From Microbacterium paraoxydans (GTDB lineage: Bacteria > Actinomycetota > Actinomycetes > Actinomycetales > Microbacteriaceae), in NCBI RefSeq assembly GCF_019056515.1, contig NZ_CP064873.1:3351279-3415278 (forward strand): a stretch of 64,000 nt of DNA, read 5' to 3'. The position numbers and the translations under genes are program-made. Below the pieces are notes generated by a model. The model saw only the letters and a list, made by a program, of their open reading frames with translations, was not told the DNA's origin and made no database searches. Below, piece by piece: positions 29,097 to 38,406 of the stretch; the first letter of the stretch is position 1, and every line of letters begins with the position of its first letter.

Positions 29097-31658
29097 ATGA
29101 CCTCCCCCACCCCTGCGGTGCGGTGGCGGCGTCGCGGACTGACGTCCGTCGCGCTGCTCGCCGTGCTCGGCGGCGCCGTCGTCGCCCCCGCGGCCCTCGC
29201 CGCGCCCGATCCCGAGGTGCCCACCGGATCGCTCGTCACCGGCGACACCCCCTGGCACTACCTCGACGACGGCTCCGACCCGTCCCCTGCCCCGGCCGCA
29301 CTGCGCGATTGGACCCTGCCGGCCTACGACGACAGCGCGTGGAAGACCGCACCGGGCTCGTTCGGCGCCAAGGGCGGGAAGCTCGCCCCCGTCGGCCCGC
29401 AGACGCCGAAGACGCTCCTCAACCACTACCTCGACGGCGCCGCGGCCCCGACCGTGCCCACCTACTTCTTCCGGACCACGTTCGAACTCGAAGCCGGCGT
29501 CGCCGAGCAGGTCGCCGCTCTGCAGAGCACCATCACCTACGACGACGCCATCATCGTCTGGATCAACGGCGAGGAGGTCGCCCGCTACGTCGACGGCCGC
29601 ATCACCGACACCACCAACGTCGAGTACGCCGGCGACTCCAACGGCGACCCGCTGACCAGCACGTTCAGCGCCGAGGGCGACCTGCTCCGTGACGGCACGA
29701 ACACGATCGCCGTGTCGCTGTTCCAGGACCGCGCGTCCAGCTCCGACATCTACTTCGACATGTCATCGCTCACCCTCGTGAAGGCTTCCGACCCCGGCAC
29801 GCCCGTGGTCGCCCCGCCGACCCGTGTCATCCTCACCCCCACCGAGAAGCCCGAGGTGTCGCAGTCGTTCTCCTGGCTCGCCGGCGACGCCTCGCACACG
29901 GTCGGCCAGGTCGAGATCGGCCTCGCGACCGGTGGTGCCACCCGCACGGTCGACGCGTACGACGCCGGTGTCGTGAACGGCAACCCTAACAAGCACTTCT
30001 CGGCCACGGTCACCGACCTCACCCCCGCCACGGCGTACCGCTACCGGGTGGGTCTCCCCGGGAGCTGGAGCGACTGGTACGAGTTCCGCACCGCCGACCC
30101 GAAGGCGAACGACTTCCAGTTCATCTACTACGGCGACGCCCAGATCGGTCTCGACACCACATGGCCGAGCGTCGTGAAGCAGGCCGAGGCACACGCTCCT
30201 CGCTCGATCGGCTCCGTGCACGCCGGCGATCTCATCAACACCTCCAGCAACGAGAACGAGTGGCTGAACTGGTTCCAGGGCATGAAGGACTCGGCGGTCC
30301 GCACCAACGTCATGGCCGCCCCCGGCAACCACGAGTACTCGGGCGACAAGCTGCTCACGGCGTGGAAGGCCGCGTTCGAGTACCCGCACAACAACCCGTC
30401 GACGAGCTCGATCGGCGAGCTGGCGGACCTCGCGAAGGGCGACTCCGAGGTCGCGCAGCAGTACCGCGCGTTCTTCGACCACTGGAGCTCGTTCGCCGCC
30501 GAGACCGCGTACTACACCGACTACCAGGGCGTCCGTTTCATCACCCTGAACGCGACCCGGGACACGACCTTCCTCACCCCGGCCGGGCTCCCGTCCTGCA
30601 CGGGAGCGGAGTGCCCGTCGTCCCAGATCGGCACCCTGTGGACGCGCTTCCAGGCCGCCTGGCTCGACCTGCTGCTGCAGAACAGCCCGTCGAAGTGGAA
30701 CGTCGTCACGTTCCACCAGCCGGTCTTCTCGGCCTCGGCCGGTCGTGACGAGCCGGTGCTCCGCGCCGAGTGGCTGCCCGTCTTCCAGCGCAACGACATC
30801 GATCTCGTGCTCATGGGCCACGACCACACGTACGCCCGCGGCTACGTGAACACGGATGCGACCGAGACTCCGGGCCTCACCACCGGTCCGGTCTACGTCG
30901 TGTCGAACTCCGGCGCGAAGCACTACGACCTGGAGACCCCGGAGAAGAACGTCTGGACCAACAACGGCGCCACGCAGGTGCTGCGCGGTCAGGGCGTGAC
31001 GACGTACCAGGTGATCGACGTCTCGAAGAACCAGCTCGTCTATCGGTCGTACCTCGCCGAGAAGCAGCCGGACGCCACGACCGACCTCCCCGTCGGCGCC
31101 GTCTACGACACGTTCACGGTGACCAAGTCGGATGCTGGTGAGAAGTGGGTCACCGAGGCCGGTGTCACCCCGCCGGTCACGGAGGAGCCGGAGCCGGAGA
31201 AGCCCGCGGCGGTCGAGCTGGGCGCGTCCTCGGTCCCGGCCGGCGGCACGCTCGCGGTGTCCGGAAGCGGCTTCGCGGCCGGCGCGGAGCTCGCCCTCGA
31301 GCTGCGGTCCGACCCGGTCGCGCTCGGTACGGTCACGGTCGCGGCCGACGGCACGTTCTCGCGCACCGTCACCATCCCCGCGGCCACCCCGGCGGGGACG
31401 CACACACTCGCCGTGATCCTCCCCGACGGCACCGAGGTGACGGCCTCCCTCACCGTGACCGCAGCGGCTGACGGCGGTGCGATCGCCCCCGGTGAGAGCG
31501 ACTCGGGCGGCGCGACCGACGGCGACCTCGCGACGACCGGTGCGGACAGCACGCCGTTCGTCATCGGCGCCATCGTGCTGCTCGCCGCCGGCCTCGGCCT
31601 GTTCGCGCTGCGTCGCCGTCGTGCGACCGCGGTCGTCGAGACGACGGACGCCGGGTAA
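29097..31658 (+). CDS. cell-wall-anchored metallophosphoesterase (purple acid phosphatase-like)
   Basis: This is an 853-residue exported protein. A signal peptide (about 1-37, ending APAALA) is followed by an unassigned beta-rich domain, a fibronectin-III-like domain near 230-330, and a calcineurin-like phosphoesterase domain. Its metal-binding motifs are YYGDAQIG, HAGDLI, APGNHEYSG, TFHQPVF and MGHDHTYARG. Near the C-terminus comes a repeat-like Ig-type module (SSVPAGGTLAVSGSGFAAG), then LATTG, a transmembrane helix and RRRR. The LAxTG form is the signal cut by class E sortases. The protein is probably displayed on the wall and releases phosphate from organic esters. ATG 29097 has GAAGG upstream. 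Confidence 0.9.
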   Translation: MTSPTPAVRWRRRGLTSVALLAVLGGAVVAPAALAAPDPEVPTGSLVTGDTPWHYLDDGSDPSPAPAALRDWTLPAYDDSAWKTAPGSFGAKGGKLAPVGPQTPKTLLNHYLDGAAAPTVPTYFFRTTFELEAGVAEQVAALQSTITYDDAIIVWINGEEVARYVDGRITDTTNVEYAGDSNGDPLTSTFSAEGDLLRDGTNTIAVSLFQDRASSSDIYFDMSSLTLVKASDPGTPVVAPPTRVILTPTEKPEVSQSFSWLAGDASHTVGQVEIGLATGGATRTVDAYDAGVVNGNPNKHFSATVTDLTPATAYRYRVGLPGSWSDWYEFRTADPKANDFQFIYYGDAQIGLDTTWPSVVKQAEAHAPRSIGSVHAGDLINTSSNENEWLNWFQGMKDSAVRTNVMAAPGNHEYSGDKLLTAWKAAFEYPHNNPSTSSIGELADLAKGDSEVAQQYRAFFDHWSSFAAETAYYTDYQGVRFITLNATRDTTFLTPAGLPSCTGAECPSSQIGTLWTRFQAAWLDLLLQNSPSKWNVVTFHQPVFSASAGRDEPVLRAEWLPVFQRNDIDLVLMGHDHTYARGYVNTDATETPGLTTGPVYVVSNSGAKHYDLETPEKNVWTNNGATQVLRGQGVTTYQVIDVSKNQLVYRSYLAEKQPDATTDLPVGAVYDTFTVTKSDAGEKWVTEAGVTPPVTEEPEPEKPAAVELGASSVPAGGTLAVSGSGFAAGAELALELRSDPVALGTVTVAADGTFSRTVTIPAATPAGTHTLAVILPDGTEVTASLTVTAAADGGAIAPGESDSGGATDGDLATTGADSTPFVIGAIVLLAAGLGLFALRRRRATAVVETTDAG

Positions 31659-31679
31659 CCCGGTCGTCTGTCCCTCCGC

Positions 31680-31707
31680 GGGCGCCGCCGGTCCTCCGGC
31701 GGCGCCC
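31680..31707. terminator. hairpin terminator after the metallophosphatase gene
   Basis: A perfect 12-bp stem GGGCGCCGCCGG / CCGGCGGCGCCC with a TCCT loop lies 22 bp after the stop. No U-tract follows. Confidence 0.75.
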
Positions 31708-31800
31708 GTGCCGTCTCTCCCGGCTCTCGCCTCGGACCATGCACCGGTCCCCTCCGGGTCTGGGATAACCTTCACGTGCCCGACCCGCGAAGGAGAACCC

Positions 31801-32826
31801 GTGCCCGCGAACGATGCCCTGGCCGATGAGACCGATCGGATCGTCGCGGCGGCCCTGCAGGTGAACGGCCGCGCGTCCTGGGGCGAGATCGCCCGCGTGG
31901 TCGACCTCCCGGAGCGGACGGTCGCCCGCCGCGGGCAGCGTCTCCTGGACCGCGGGCTCGTGCGCGTCTCGACCTACGTCGACCCCGCGCGCGTGCTCCA
32001 TGCCCGCGCCGTCCTTTTCCGGATCACGACCGAACCCCATGCGCTCTGGCACGTCGCCCGCACCCTGGCGCGTCGTGCCGACGCGTCGTCCGTGTCGGTC
32101 CTCGAGGGCAGCAGCGACATCGCCGGCATGCTCCTCCCCCACGACGACGCATCGATCCGCGAACTGCTCTTCACCGACTTCCCCGAGGTGGAGGGCATCG
32201 CGTCGATCAACGTCACCACGGTGCTGAAGTTCTTCCGCTCCGGACACGACTGGCGGGTGGGGGTGCTGTCCGACGAGCAGGTTCGGATGCTGGACGAGTC
32301 CTCCGGGTCCGAGGTCGACCCGGCGGACGCCTTGAGCGAGGACGAGGAGGCGCTGATCCGACTCCTGCTGAAGGACGGACGGATGCCCGTCGCACAGCTC
32401 GCCCGCGCGCTCGGACTGAACGTCACCACGACGCGCCGACGGATGGAATCGCTCAACCGCCGCGGTCTCATGCACCCCCGCACGGAGATCGTCCCGAGCC
32501 TCTTCGGCCTCGGGCTGGAGGCACTCGTGTGGCTGCGGGTGCCGATGGATCGGCTGGAGAAGGTGGGATCCGCCCTCGCCGCCGCCCCCGAGGTGAAGTT
32601 CATCGTCGCGACGACCGGCACGTCGCAGCTCCTCATGAACGTGCTCGTGCGCGACGCGGACGAGTTCTACGACTTCCTCACCGGTCCCGCGGTGGCGGGC
32701 CACGACGGGCTGGAGGTCGTCGAGTCGCTCGTCGTCATCACGCCGGTGCTCCGCGGGTCGCTGATCGTGGACGAGGCGCCGGCGGCGCTGGCGCAGGACA
32801 TGCCGACGGGAGCCATCCGGTTGTAG
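31801..32826 (+). CDS. double-domain Lrp/AsnC-type regulator
   Basis: This is a 341-residue regulator containing two AsnC-type units in tandem. HTH one is at about 10-55 (TDRIVAAALQVNGRASWGEIARVVDLPERTVARR) followed by a sensor-like region. HTH two is at about 185-230 (ALIRLLLKDGRMPVAQLARALGLNVTTTRRRMESL) followed by a second sensor (LEALVWLRVPMDRLEKV, IVATTGTSQLLMNVLV). The GTG start at 31801 has a strong GAAGGAGA site. It lies directly upstream of, and in the same direction as, the aldehyde dehydrogenase/ABC operon, and is its likely regulator. Confidence 0.85.
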   Translation: MPANDALADETDRIVAAALQVNGRASWGEIARVVDLPERTVARRGQRLLDRGLVRVSTYVDPARVLHARAVLFRITTEPHALWHVARTLARRADASSVSVLEGSSDIAGMLLPHDDASIRELLFTDFPEVEGIASINVTTVLKFFRSGHDWRVGVLSDEQVRMLDESSGSEVDPADALSEDEEALIRLLLKDGRMPVAQLARALGLNVTTTRRRMESLNRRGLMHPRTEIVPSLFGLGLEALVWLRVPMDRLEKVGSALAAAPEVKFIVATTGTSQLLMNVLVRDADEFYDFLTGPAVAGHDGLEVVESLVVITPVLRGSLIVDEAPAALAQDMPTGAIRL

Positions 32827-32853
32827 GCCGATTCTGTTACGGACGTGTAAAGA

Positions 32854-32895
32854 AATGGCGGAATCGTTCGCATTGCCTTGACGCAATGGCGAAAT
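32854..32895. promoter_or_regulatory. candidate Lrp-type operator upstream of the aldehyde dehydrogenase operon
   Basis: The 11-mer AATGGCGRAAT occurs at 32854-32864 and 32885-32895, 31 bp apart (about three helical turns). Between them the inverted pair CATTGC (32871-32876) / GCAATG (32883-32888) flanks a TTGAC. The cluster ends 46 bp before the operon start and is a good candidate for binding by the adjacent double-domain Lrp regulator. Confidence 0.45.
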
Positions 32896-32941
32896 AGAGC
32901 GAGTATCCCTTCCAGGGCCTTCACCCCTGGAGAGGACGACC

Positions 32942-34432
32942 GTGTTCACGGCAACTGGAGACGACTGGGCGGACCGCGCGGCGGCGCTGTCGCTGCACAC
33001 CCGCATGTTCATCGACGGCTCCTGGGAGGACGGGGCCGCCGAGCCCCTCGCACCGATCAGCCCCCGCGACGGCCGGGCACTGCCTCCGATCGCGGCCGCC
33101 TCCGCCGCCGACATCGACCGCGCGGTCCGCTCCGCCCGTGCCGCGTTCGACGCGGGCGTCTGGTCGCGCATCGCCCCCCGGGAGCGCGGCCAGCTGCTGA
33201 TCGCCTTCGCGCAGAAGATCCACGACAACGCCGAAGAACTCGCCCTCACCATCTCCCTCGAGATGGGCAAGCCCGTGCGCGAGGCGCTGCAGACCGAACT
33301 CCGCGCGGTCGTGAACTGCTTCCGCTGGTACGGCGAGGCCGCAGACAAGGTGCTCGACGAGCTCCCCGTCACCGCCCCGAACAGCCTCGCGCTCGTCACC
33401 CGCGAACCGGCCGGCGTCGTCGCCGCGGTCGTGCCGTGGAACTTCCCGCTCACGATGACGGCCTGGAAGCTCGCCCCCGCTCTCGCCGTCGGCAACAGCG
33501 TCGTCCTCAAGCCCGCCGAGCACACCACCTTCTCGGCCCTGCGCCTGGCCGAGCTCGCCCACGAGGCCGGCCTCCCGGCCGGCGTGCTGAACGTCACCCC
33601 CGGCGCCGGCCACGTCGCCGGCCGCGCACTCGGCGAGCACCCCGATGTCGACGTCGTCACGTTCACGGGCTCGCCCGAGGTCGGCCGCCGGTTCCTCGGA
33701 TACGCCGCGGCGTCGAACGGCAAGCGCGTGTGGCCGGAGCTCGGCGGCAAGACGGCGAGCCTCGTGCTCCCGGACGCCGATCTGGAGCGGGCGGTCCGGG
33801 CCACGGCCGACGGCTGCTTCTACAACCAGGGGCAGATGTGCACGGCCTCGTCCCGGCTGCTCGTCCCCCGCGCGCACTACGACAGGGCCCTGGAGATCGC
33901 CGCCGAGGTCGCCCGCACGAGCCTTCCCGCAGACCCGTTCGACGTGTCCACGTCGATGGGGGCGATCGTCAGCGAGAAGCAGCTCGCCGGGATCGCCGGG
34001 TTCGTCGAGCGCGCGGAGGCCGACGGCGCCGAGCTCGCGGCCGGCAGCACCGAACGGTTCTCCGCCGTCGACGGCGGCAGCTACTTCGCCCCCGTCGTGC
34101 TCGGCGTGACCCCCGCGCACGAGGTGGCGCAGCGCGAGGTCTTCGGCCCCGTGCTGTCGGTCATCGCGTACGACGACGTCGAGGACGCCCTCGCCATCGC
34201 CAACGGCACCGAGTACGGCCTCGCCGCCGCGCTGTGGAGCACCGACCTCAACGCCGTGCACACCCTCTCCCGCCGGCTGCGGGCGGGTGTCGTCTGGGTC
34301 AACTGCTTCGAGGAGGGCGACATGACCATCCCCTTCGGCGGGGTCAAGGGCTCCGGCTTCGGGCGCGACAAGAGTCTGCACGCGATGGAGAAGTTCACCG
34401 ACCTGAAGACCACGTGGATCGAGCTGTCGTGA
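32942..34432 (+). CDS. aldehyde dehydrogenase, PuuC-like
   Basis: This is a 496-residue NAD(P)-dependent aldehyde dehydrogenase. [20 protein letters not shown] binds cofactor, the general base is Glu266 in ELGGKT, and the nucleophile is Cys300 in NQGQMCTASSR. The C-terminal motif PFGGVKGSGFGRDKS is typical of the gamma-glutamyl-gamma-aminobutyraldehyde/aminobutyraldehyde group. The GTG start at 32942 follows GGAGAGG. The next gene, overlapping by 4 bp, is a PuuD-type hydrolase, which supports a role in polyamine or GABA catabolism. The true aldehyde is unproven. Confidence 0.88.
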   Translation: MFTATGDDWADRAAALSLHTRMFIDGSWEDGAAEPLAPISPRDGRALPPIAAASAADIDRAVRSARAAFDAGVWSRIAPRERGQLLIAFAQKIHDNAEELALTISLEMGKPVREALQTELRAVVNCFRWYGEAADKVLDELPVTAPNSLALVTREPAGVVAAVVPWNFPLTMTAWKLAPALAVGNSVVLKPAEHTTFSALRLAELAHEAGLPAGVLNVTPGAGHVAGRALGEHPDVDVVTFTGSPEVGRRFLGYAAASNGKRVWPELGGKTASLVLPDADLERAVRATADGCFYNQGQMCTASSRLLVPRAHYDRALEIAAEVARTSLPADPFDVSTSMGAIVSEKQLAGIAGFVERAEADGAELAAGSTERFSAVDGGSYFAPVVLGVTPAHEVAQREVFGPVLSVIAYDDVEDALAIANGTEYGLAAALWSTDLNAVHTLSRRLRAGVVWVNCFEEGDMTIPFGGVKGSGFGRDKSLHAMEKFTDLKTTWIELS

Positions 34433-35187
34433 CCCGCCCGCTCATCGGCATCACCACCTGGCGCCGCGCCATCGACACCGACCTCGGCACGGGCCGCCCC
34501 GCGCACAGCCTCGGCACCGAGTACGCCACGCCGATCGAGGCCGCCGGCGGCGCCGTCGTGCTGCTGCCGCCGACCGCCGGTGTCGACGAGGTCCTCGATC
34601 GGCTCGACGGGCTGGTGCTCTCCGGCGGGGAGGATCTGCACCCCTCGCACTACGGCGCCGAGCCCCAGGACGGGAAGTCCTACGACTCGGCCCGCGACGG
34701 CTACGAGATCGCGCTCGCCCTCGGCGCCCGGGAACGCGGCCTGCCGGTGCTGGCGATCTGCCGCGGGCTCCAGGTCTGCACCGTCGCGCTCGGCGGCTCG
34801 CTCATCGTCGACATCCCCGCCACGGCCGACCATCACCCGGTGCGAGGAGCAGACGAGCAGCTCTCCGCCCGGCACGCCGTCGCGTTCGCGGAGGACAGCA
34901 GGCTCGCCGCGCTCTACGGGACGACGACGCGGACCGTCAACACCATCCATCACCAGTCCGTCGACACCCCGGCCCCCGGGCTGCACCCCGTCGCCTGGGC
35001 ACCCGACGGCATCGTCGAGGCCGTCGAGTCGGACGACGACTGGGCCATCTGGGCGGTGCAGTGGCACCCCGAGAAGATGACAGCCCCCGAAGAGGCCGCC
35101 GAGGAGCGCCCGCTGTTCGCGGCGTTCGTCGCGGCCGCCCGTGAACGCGCAGCGGAACCGTCCGCTGGCCAGAAAGGAACACGATGA
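34429..35187 (+). CDS. class I glutamine amidotransferase-like hydrolase (PuuD type)
   Basis: This is a 252-residue protein of the gamma-glutamyl-GABA hydrolase group. It begins TRPLIGITTWRR, has GLVLSGGEDLHPSHYG, the nucleophile Cys111 in AICRGLQ, and the His213/Glu215 pair in VQWHPE. PuuD cleaves gamma-glutamyl-GABA to glutamate and GABA. The GTG start overlaps the dehydrogenase stop by 4 bp, and its own stop overlaps the next gene's start. No gamma-glutamylputrescine synthetase (PuuA) or oxidase (PuuB) is present in the window. Confidence 0.87.
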   Translation: MTRPLIGITTWRRAIDTDLGTGRPAHSLGTEYATPIEAAGGAVVLLPPTAGVDEVLDRLDGLVLSGGEDLHPSHYGAEPQDGKSYDSARDGYEIALALGARERGLPVLAICRGLQVCTVALGGSLIVDIPATADHHPVRGADEQLSARHAVAFAEDSRLAALYGTTTRTVNTIHHQSVDTPAPGLHPVAWAPDGIVEAVESDDDWAIWAVQWHPEKMTAPEEAAEERPLFAAFVAAARERAAEPSAGQKGTR

Positions 35188-35654
35188 CCAAGCAGGTCTT
35201 CCTCGAGTACGAGAACGGCGTCCGCGCCGTCGCCACCCTGTTCGAGGACCTCGCCCCTCGCACGTGCGAGGCGATGTGGGGCGCGCTGGAGAAGCCGGTC
35301 ACCATGCAGGCGATGCACGCGATGTACGCCGGACCCGAGGTCATGGTCGGTCTTCCCGAGGAGGCCCAGAACTTCGACCCCGAGGCCGTGCCCGCGGAGA
35401 ACCAGCAGGTCGTGCCCGCACCGGGTGACCTGCAGTGGTACTGGCAGCGCCCCATGCAGATGGGCGGACTGCCGTTCGAGTGGTACGAGATCGGAGTCTT
35501 CTACGATCGTGGTGCCCGTATTCTCGGCCCCCTCGGATGGACACCCGTCAACATCTGGGCCGGCATCACCGAAGGACTCGCGGAGTTCGCTCAGGAGAGC
35601 GCCGCGATCCGCATCGACGGAGCGAAGCAGCTCACCATCGGACGCCTGGTCTAG
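35184..35654 (+). CDS. DUF3830 family protein (cyclophilin-like fold)
   Basis: This is a 156-residue protein that I assign to DUF3830, a family with a cyclophilin-like fold found in catabolic operons. Features are VRAVATLFEDLAPRTCEAMWGAL near the N-terminus and the LGWTPVNIWAGITEGL motif near residue 120. No enzymatic activity is established for the family. ATG 35184 lies in an ATGA overlap with the PuuD-type gene, behind an AAAGGA site. It is placed between the catabolic enzymes and the transporter genes. Confidence 0.8.
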   Translation: MTKQVFLEYENGVRAVATLFEDLAPRTCEAMWGALEKPVTMQAMHAMYAGPEVMVGLPEEAQNFDPEAVPAENQQVVPAPGDLQWYWQRPMQMGGLPFEWYEIGVFYDRGARILGPLGWTPVNIWAGITEGLAEFAQESAAIRIDGAKQLTIGRLV

Positions 35655-35696
35655 GCGTCCACCCCCCGTGCTGGACCCATCCCGAAGGAGCAGTGC

Positions 35697-36779
35697 ATGA
35701 ACACCCGCAGAATCCTCACCGCCGGCGCGCTCGTCGCCACCGGTGCCCTCGTCCTCGCCGGCTGCGCGTCCGGCGACGGCGAGTCCTCGTCCGGTGGTGA
35801 CAAGGAGTTCGCCGGCGAGACCCTGATCGTCACGTCGTTCGGCGGAGACTGGGAGAAGGCCTTCATCGAGGCCGTCGTCGACCCGTTCGAGGAGGAGACC
35901 GGAGCGAAGGTCGAGCTGATCACCCTGTACAGCGCCGATGCCCTCGCCCAGGTCACCGCCCAGAAGGCGAGCCCGCAGATCGATGTCGTGCACTTCTCCG
36001 GCGGACAGGAGTTCACCGCCGCCGAGCAGGGCCTCATCGCCCCGATCGCCGCCGACGACCTGTCCGCGTCGGGGGACCTCATCGACATCGCGACCGCCGG
36101 CCTCGAGCGCGGCGAGGGTCCGGTCATCCAGCTCGCGCCCATCGGGCTCGTCTACAACACCGAGGCAGACGCCCCGGCGCCGACGTCCTGGGAAGACCTC
36201 TTCGACGACGCCTACGCCGGTCACGTCGCCCTGACGGACTTCTCGAACACCTACGGGGTGCTGTCGATGCTCCGCGTGGCCGACGCGCTCGGGGGTGGCA
36301 TCGAGGACCCGTCCGCGGCCATCGCCGACCTCGGGGCGCTGGCGTCCTCGGGCGACGCGATCGTCGTCCCCACCTCGCCGGACCTGCAGACCGCCTTCGC
36401 CCAGCGCGGCACCTGGCTGGCCCCGTACGCGATGGACTACGCGGGCACCCTGCAGGACGCGGGTCTCCCCGTCGAGTTCATCGTCCCGGAGGAGGGCGCC
36501 ACCGCGTCGCTCATCACGGCGAACGTCGTCGAGGGCCGGGACAACCCCGAGCTGGCGACGCTCTTCATCGACTACGAACTGCGCCCCGAAGCGCAGGCCG
36601 TCTTCGCGGAGAACATGCGCTACTCCCCCGTCAACACGAAGGCCGAGCTGTCGGACGAGGCGGCCGAGGCCGTGCTCACCGGCGACGAGCTCGACGACGT
36701 CGTGGTCTACGCCCCGGGCGACATCGCCGCGTCGCGTCAGGCGTGGACCGATGAGTGGAATGCGCTGATCACCAAATGA
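35697..36779 (+). CDS. ABC transporter substrate-binding lipoprotein (PotD/PotF-like)
   Basis: This is a 360-residue solute-binding protein of the spermidine/putrescine class. The lipoprotein signal ends at LAGC (Cys23), and the mature start GETLIVTSFGGDWEKAF is characteristic. The clefts typical of PotD-like proteins are suggested by LAPIGLVYNTEADAPAPTSW and YSPVNTKAELSDEA. It captures a polyamine or another cationic or amino-acid-like ligand outside the membrane. A GAAGGAG site precedes the ATG, and the stop overlaps the first permease gene. Confidence 0.9.
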   Translation: MNTRRILTAGALVATGALVLAGCASGDGESSSGGDKEFAGETLIVTSFGGDWEKAFIEAVVDPFEEETGAKVELITLYSADALAQVTAQKASPQIDVVHFSGGQEFTAAEQGLIAPIAADDLSASGDLIDIATAGLERGEGPVIQLAPIGLVYNTEADAPAPTSWEDLFDDAYAGHVALTDFSNTYGVLSMLRVADALGGGIEDPSAAIADLGALASSGDAIVVPTSPDLQTAFAQRGTWLAPYAMDYAGTLQDAGLPVEFIVPEEGATASLITANVVEGRDNPELATLFIDYELRPEAQAVFAENMRYSPVNTKAELSDEAAEAVLTGDELDDVVVYAPGDIAASRQAWTDEWNALITK

Positions 36780-37603
36780 GCGTCCGAACCCGTAAGGAGC
36801 CCTGGCTCCTGCTCCTGCCGGCGATCGTGCTGCTCGCGCTCGCCTTCGTCACCCCGGTGGCCGGCATGCTGCTCATGAGCGTGCAATCGCCGGCAGGCGG
36901 GTTCACCCTCGACAACTTCACCCGCTTGTTCGCGAGCGAGTATCACCTCCAGGCGGCGCTGCGATCGCTCCGCCTGGGGGTGATCCAGACGGTGATCACC
37001 CTCATCATCGCCGTCCCGCTGTCGTACATCATGGCGCGCGCCGGCTCGAAGGTGCGCTCCTTCCTCCTCATCGTGGTGATCCTGCCGCTGATGACGAGCG
37101 TCGTCGTCCGCACCTTCGGCTGGGTGGTGCTCATGGGGCCGTCCGGCCTGATGATGCAGATCCCCGGCGCGGAGTTCCTCGTCGGCGGCACCCAGGGATT
37201 CCTCGGTACCGAGACCGGCGTCGTGATCGCGATGGTGCAGGTGCTGCTGCCGTTCGCCGTGCTCAGCATCCTCGGCGTCATCTCCGGCATCCGTCCGCAG
37301 CTCGAAGAGGCCGCGCGCACGCTCGGCGCCGGATTCTGGCGCACGCTGCGGCACGTCGTGCTGCCGCTGTCGGTGCCCGGCATCGTCGCCGGTGCCTCCC
37401 TGGTGTTCGTGCTCTCGGTGAGCTCCTTCATCACCCCCCGCTTCATCGGCGGCTCGCAGATCCCCGTGTTCGCACAGACGATCTACGTCGACGCGACCAC
37501 CAACCTCGACTGGGCGTTCGCGGCGGCGCAGGCCGTGCTGCTGTTCGCGGGCGTGATGCTCGTGCTCGCGGCCACCTCCCGGCTCGGGAAGCAGAAGGTG
37601 TGA
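36776..37603 (+). CDS. ABC transporter permease (PotB-like)
   Basis: This is a 275-residue permease with six predicted helices and the EAA loop LEEAARTLGAGFWRTLRHVVLPLSVPGI near 180-207 (read in two parts). ATG 36776 overlaps the binding-protein stop (ATGA), which rules out the slightly longer in-frame start. It is the partner of the PotC-like permease next to it. Confidence 0.9.
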   Translation: MSVRTRKEPWLLLLPAIVLLALAFVTPVAGMLLMSVQSPAGGFTLDNFTRLFASEYHLQAALRSLRLGVIQTVITLIIAVPLSYIMARAGSKVRSFLLIVVILPLMTSVVVRTFGWVVLMGPSGLMMQIPGAEFLVGGTQGFLGTETGVVIAMVQVLLPFAVLSILGVISGIRPQLEEAARTLGAGFWRTLRHVVLPLSVPGIVAGASLVFVLSVSSFITPRFIGGSQIPVFAQTIYVDATTNLDWAFAAAQAVLLFAGVMLVLAATSRLGKQKV

Positions 37604-37605
37604 CC

Positions 37606-38406
37606 ATGGTCCGTTCCGTCCCGATCCTCGGCCGTATCCTCGCGATCCTCCTCGGCGTCATCGTGACGCTGTACATGCTCGTCCCGTTGCTCGTCGTCGC
37701 CGGCGCCTCGGTGGGCGAGAACCGCTTCCTCACGTTCCCCGGCCAGGGCTTCACGCTCGACTGGTACGTGGAGGCCCTCACCTCCGACACCTACCTGGAA
37801 CCGTTCCGTCTGAGCCTCGTGGTGGGTGTGACGGTCGCGATCCTCGCCGCCGCCATCGGCACCGCGGCCGCCCTCGCGCTGACGCGGTTCCGCGTTCCGG
37901 GAGGCGCGGCGATCCAGGCGCTGCTGATGTCGCCGCTGACGATCCCCACGATCATCCTCGCGATCGGCGCCCTCTCCATCGCCTCGCTCACGATCGGCTC
38001 CCCGAATGTGGGCGTGCTCATCGCGATCCACGTGGTCATCGCGATCCCCTACGTCATGCGCACCGTGACCGGCGTGATGACCCGTGCCGACCACTTCACC
38101 GAGGAGGCCGCGCGCACCCTCGGCGCCGGCACCTGGAACCGCTACCGGCTCGTGGTGCTGCCCATCGCGCGTCCTGGCATCGCGGCCGGAGCGTTCTTCG
38201 CCTTCAACATCTCGTTCGACGATGCGGTCATCGCCCTCTTCCTGCGCACCCCGCAGCTGGAGACCCTGCCCATCGCCATCTACGGCCAGCTGGAGTTCAG
38301 CACGTCGCCCACCGTGGCGGCCGTCTCGACCCTGATGGTCCTGCTCACCGTCGTCCTCATGATCGTCCTCGAACGCATCATCGGCCTGGGAAGGTTGTTC
38401 GTCTGA
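37606..38406 (+). CDS. ABC transporter permease (PotC-like)
   Basis: This is a 266-residue permease with six helices; the EAA loop EEAARTLGAGTWNRYRLVVL is followed by PIARPGIAAGAFFAF. ATG 37606 is preferred over the GTG at 37600 because AAGGTG lies at a proper distance from the ATG. Its last base is shared with the start codon of the ATPase gene (TGATG). Confidence 0.9.
   Translation: MVRSVPILGRILAILLGVIVTLYMLVPLLVVAGASVGENRFLTFPGQGFTLDWYVEALTSDTYLEPFRLSLVVGVTVAILAAAIGTAAALALTRFRVPGGAAIQALLMSPLTIPTIILAIGALSIASLTIGSPNVGVLIAIHVVIAIPYVMRTVTGVMTRADHFTEEAARTLGAGTWNRYRLVVLPIARPGIAAGAFFAFNISFDDAVIALFLRTPQLETLPIAIYGQLEFSTSPTVAAVSTLMVLLTVVLMIVLERIIGLGRLFV

Noticed and set aside
31769..31778. TTCACGTG before the double Lrp gene as a parS site
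   Set aside because: Only half of the palindrome is present.
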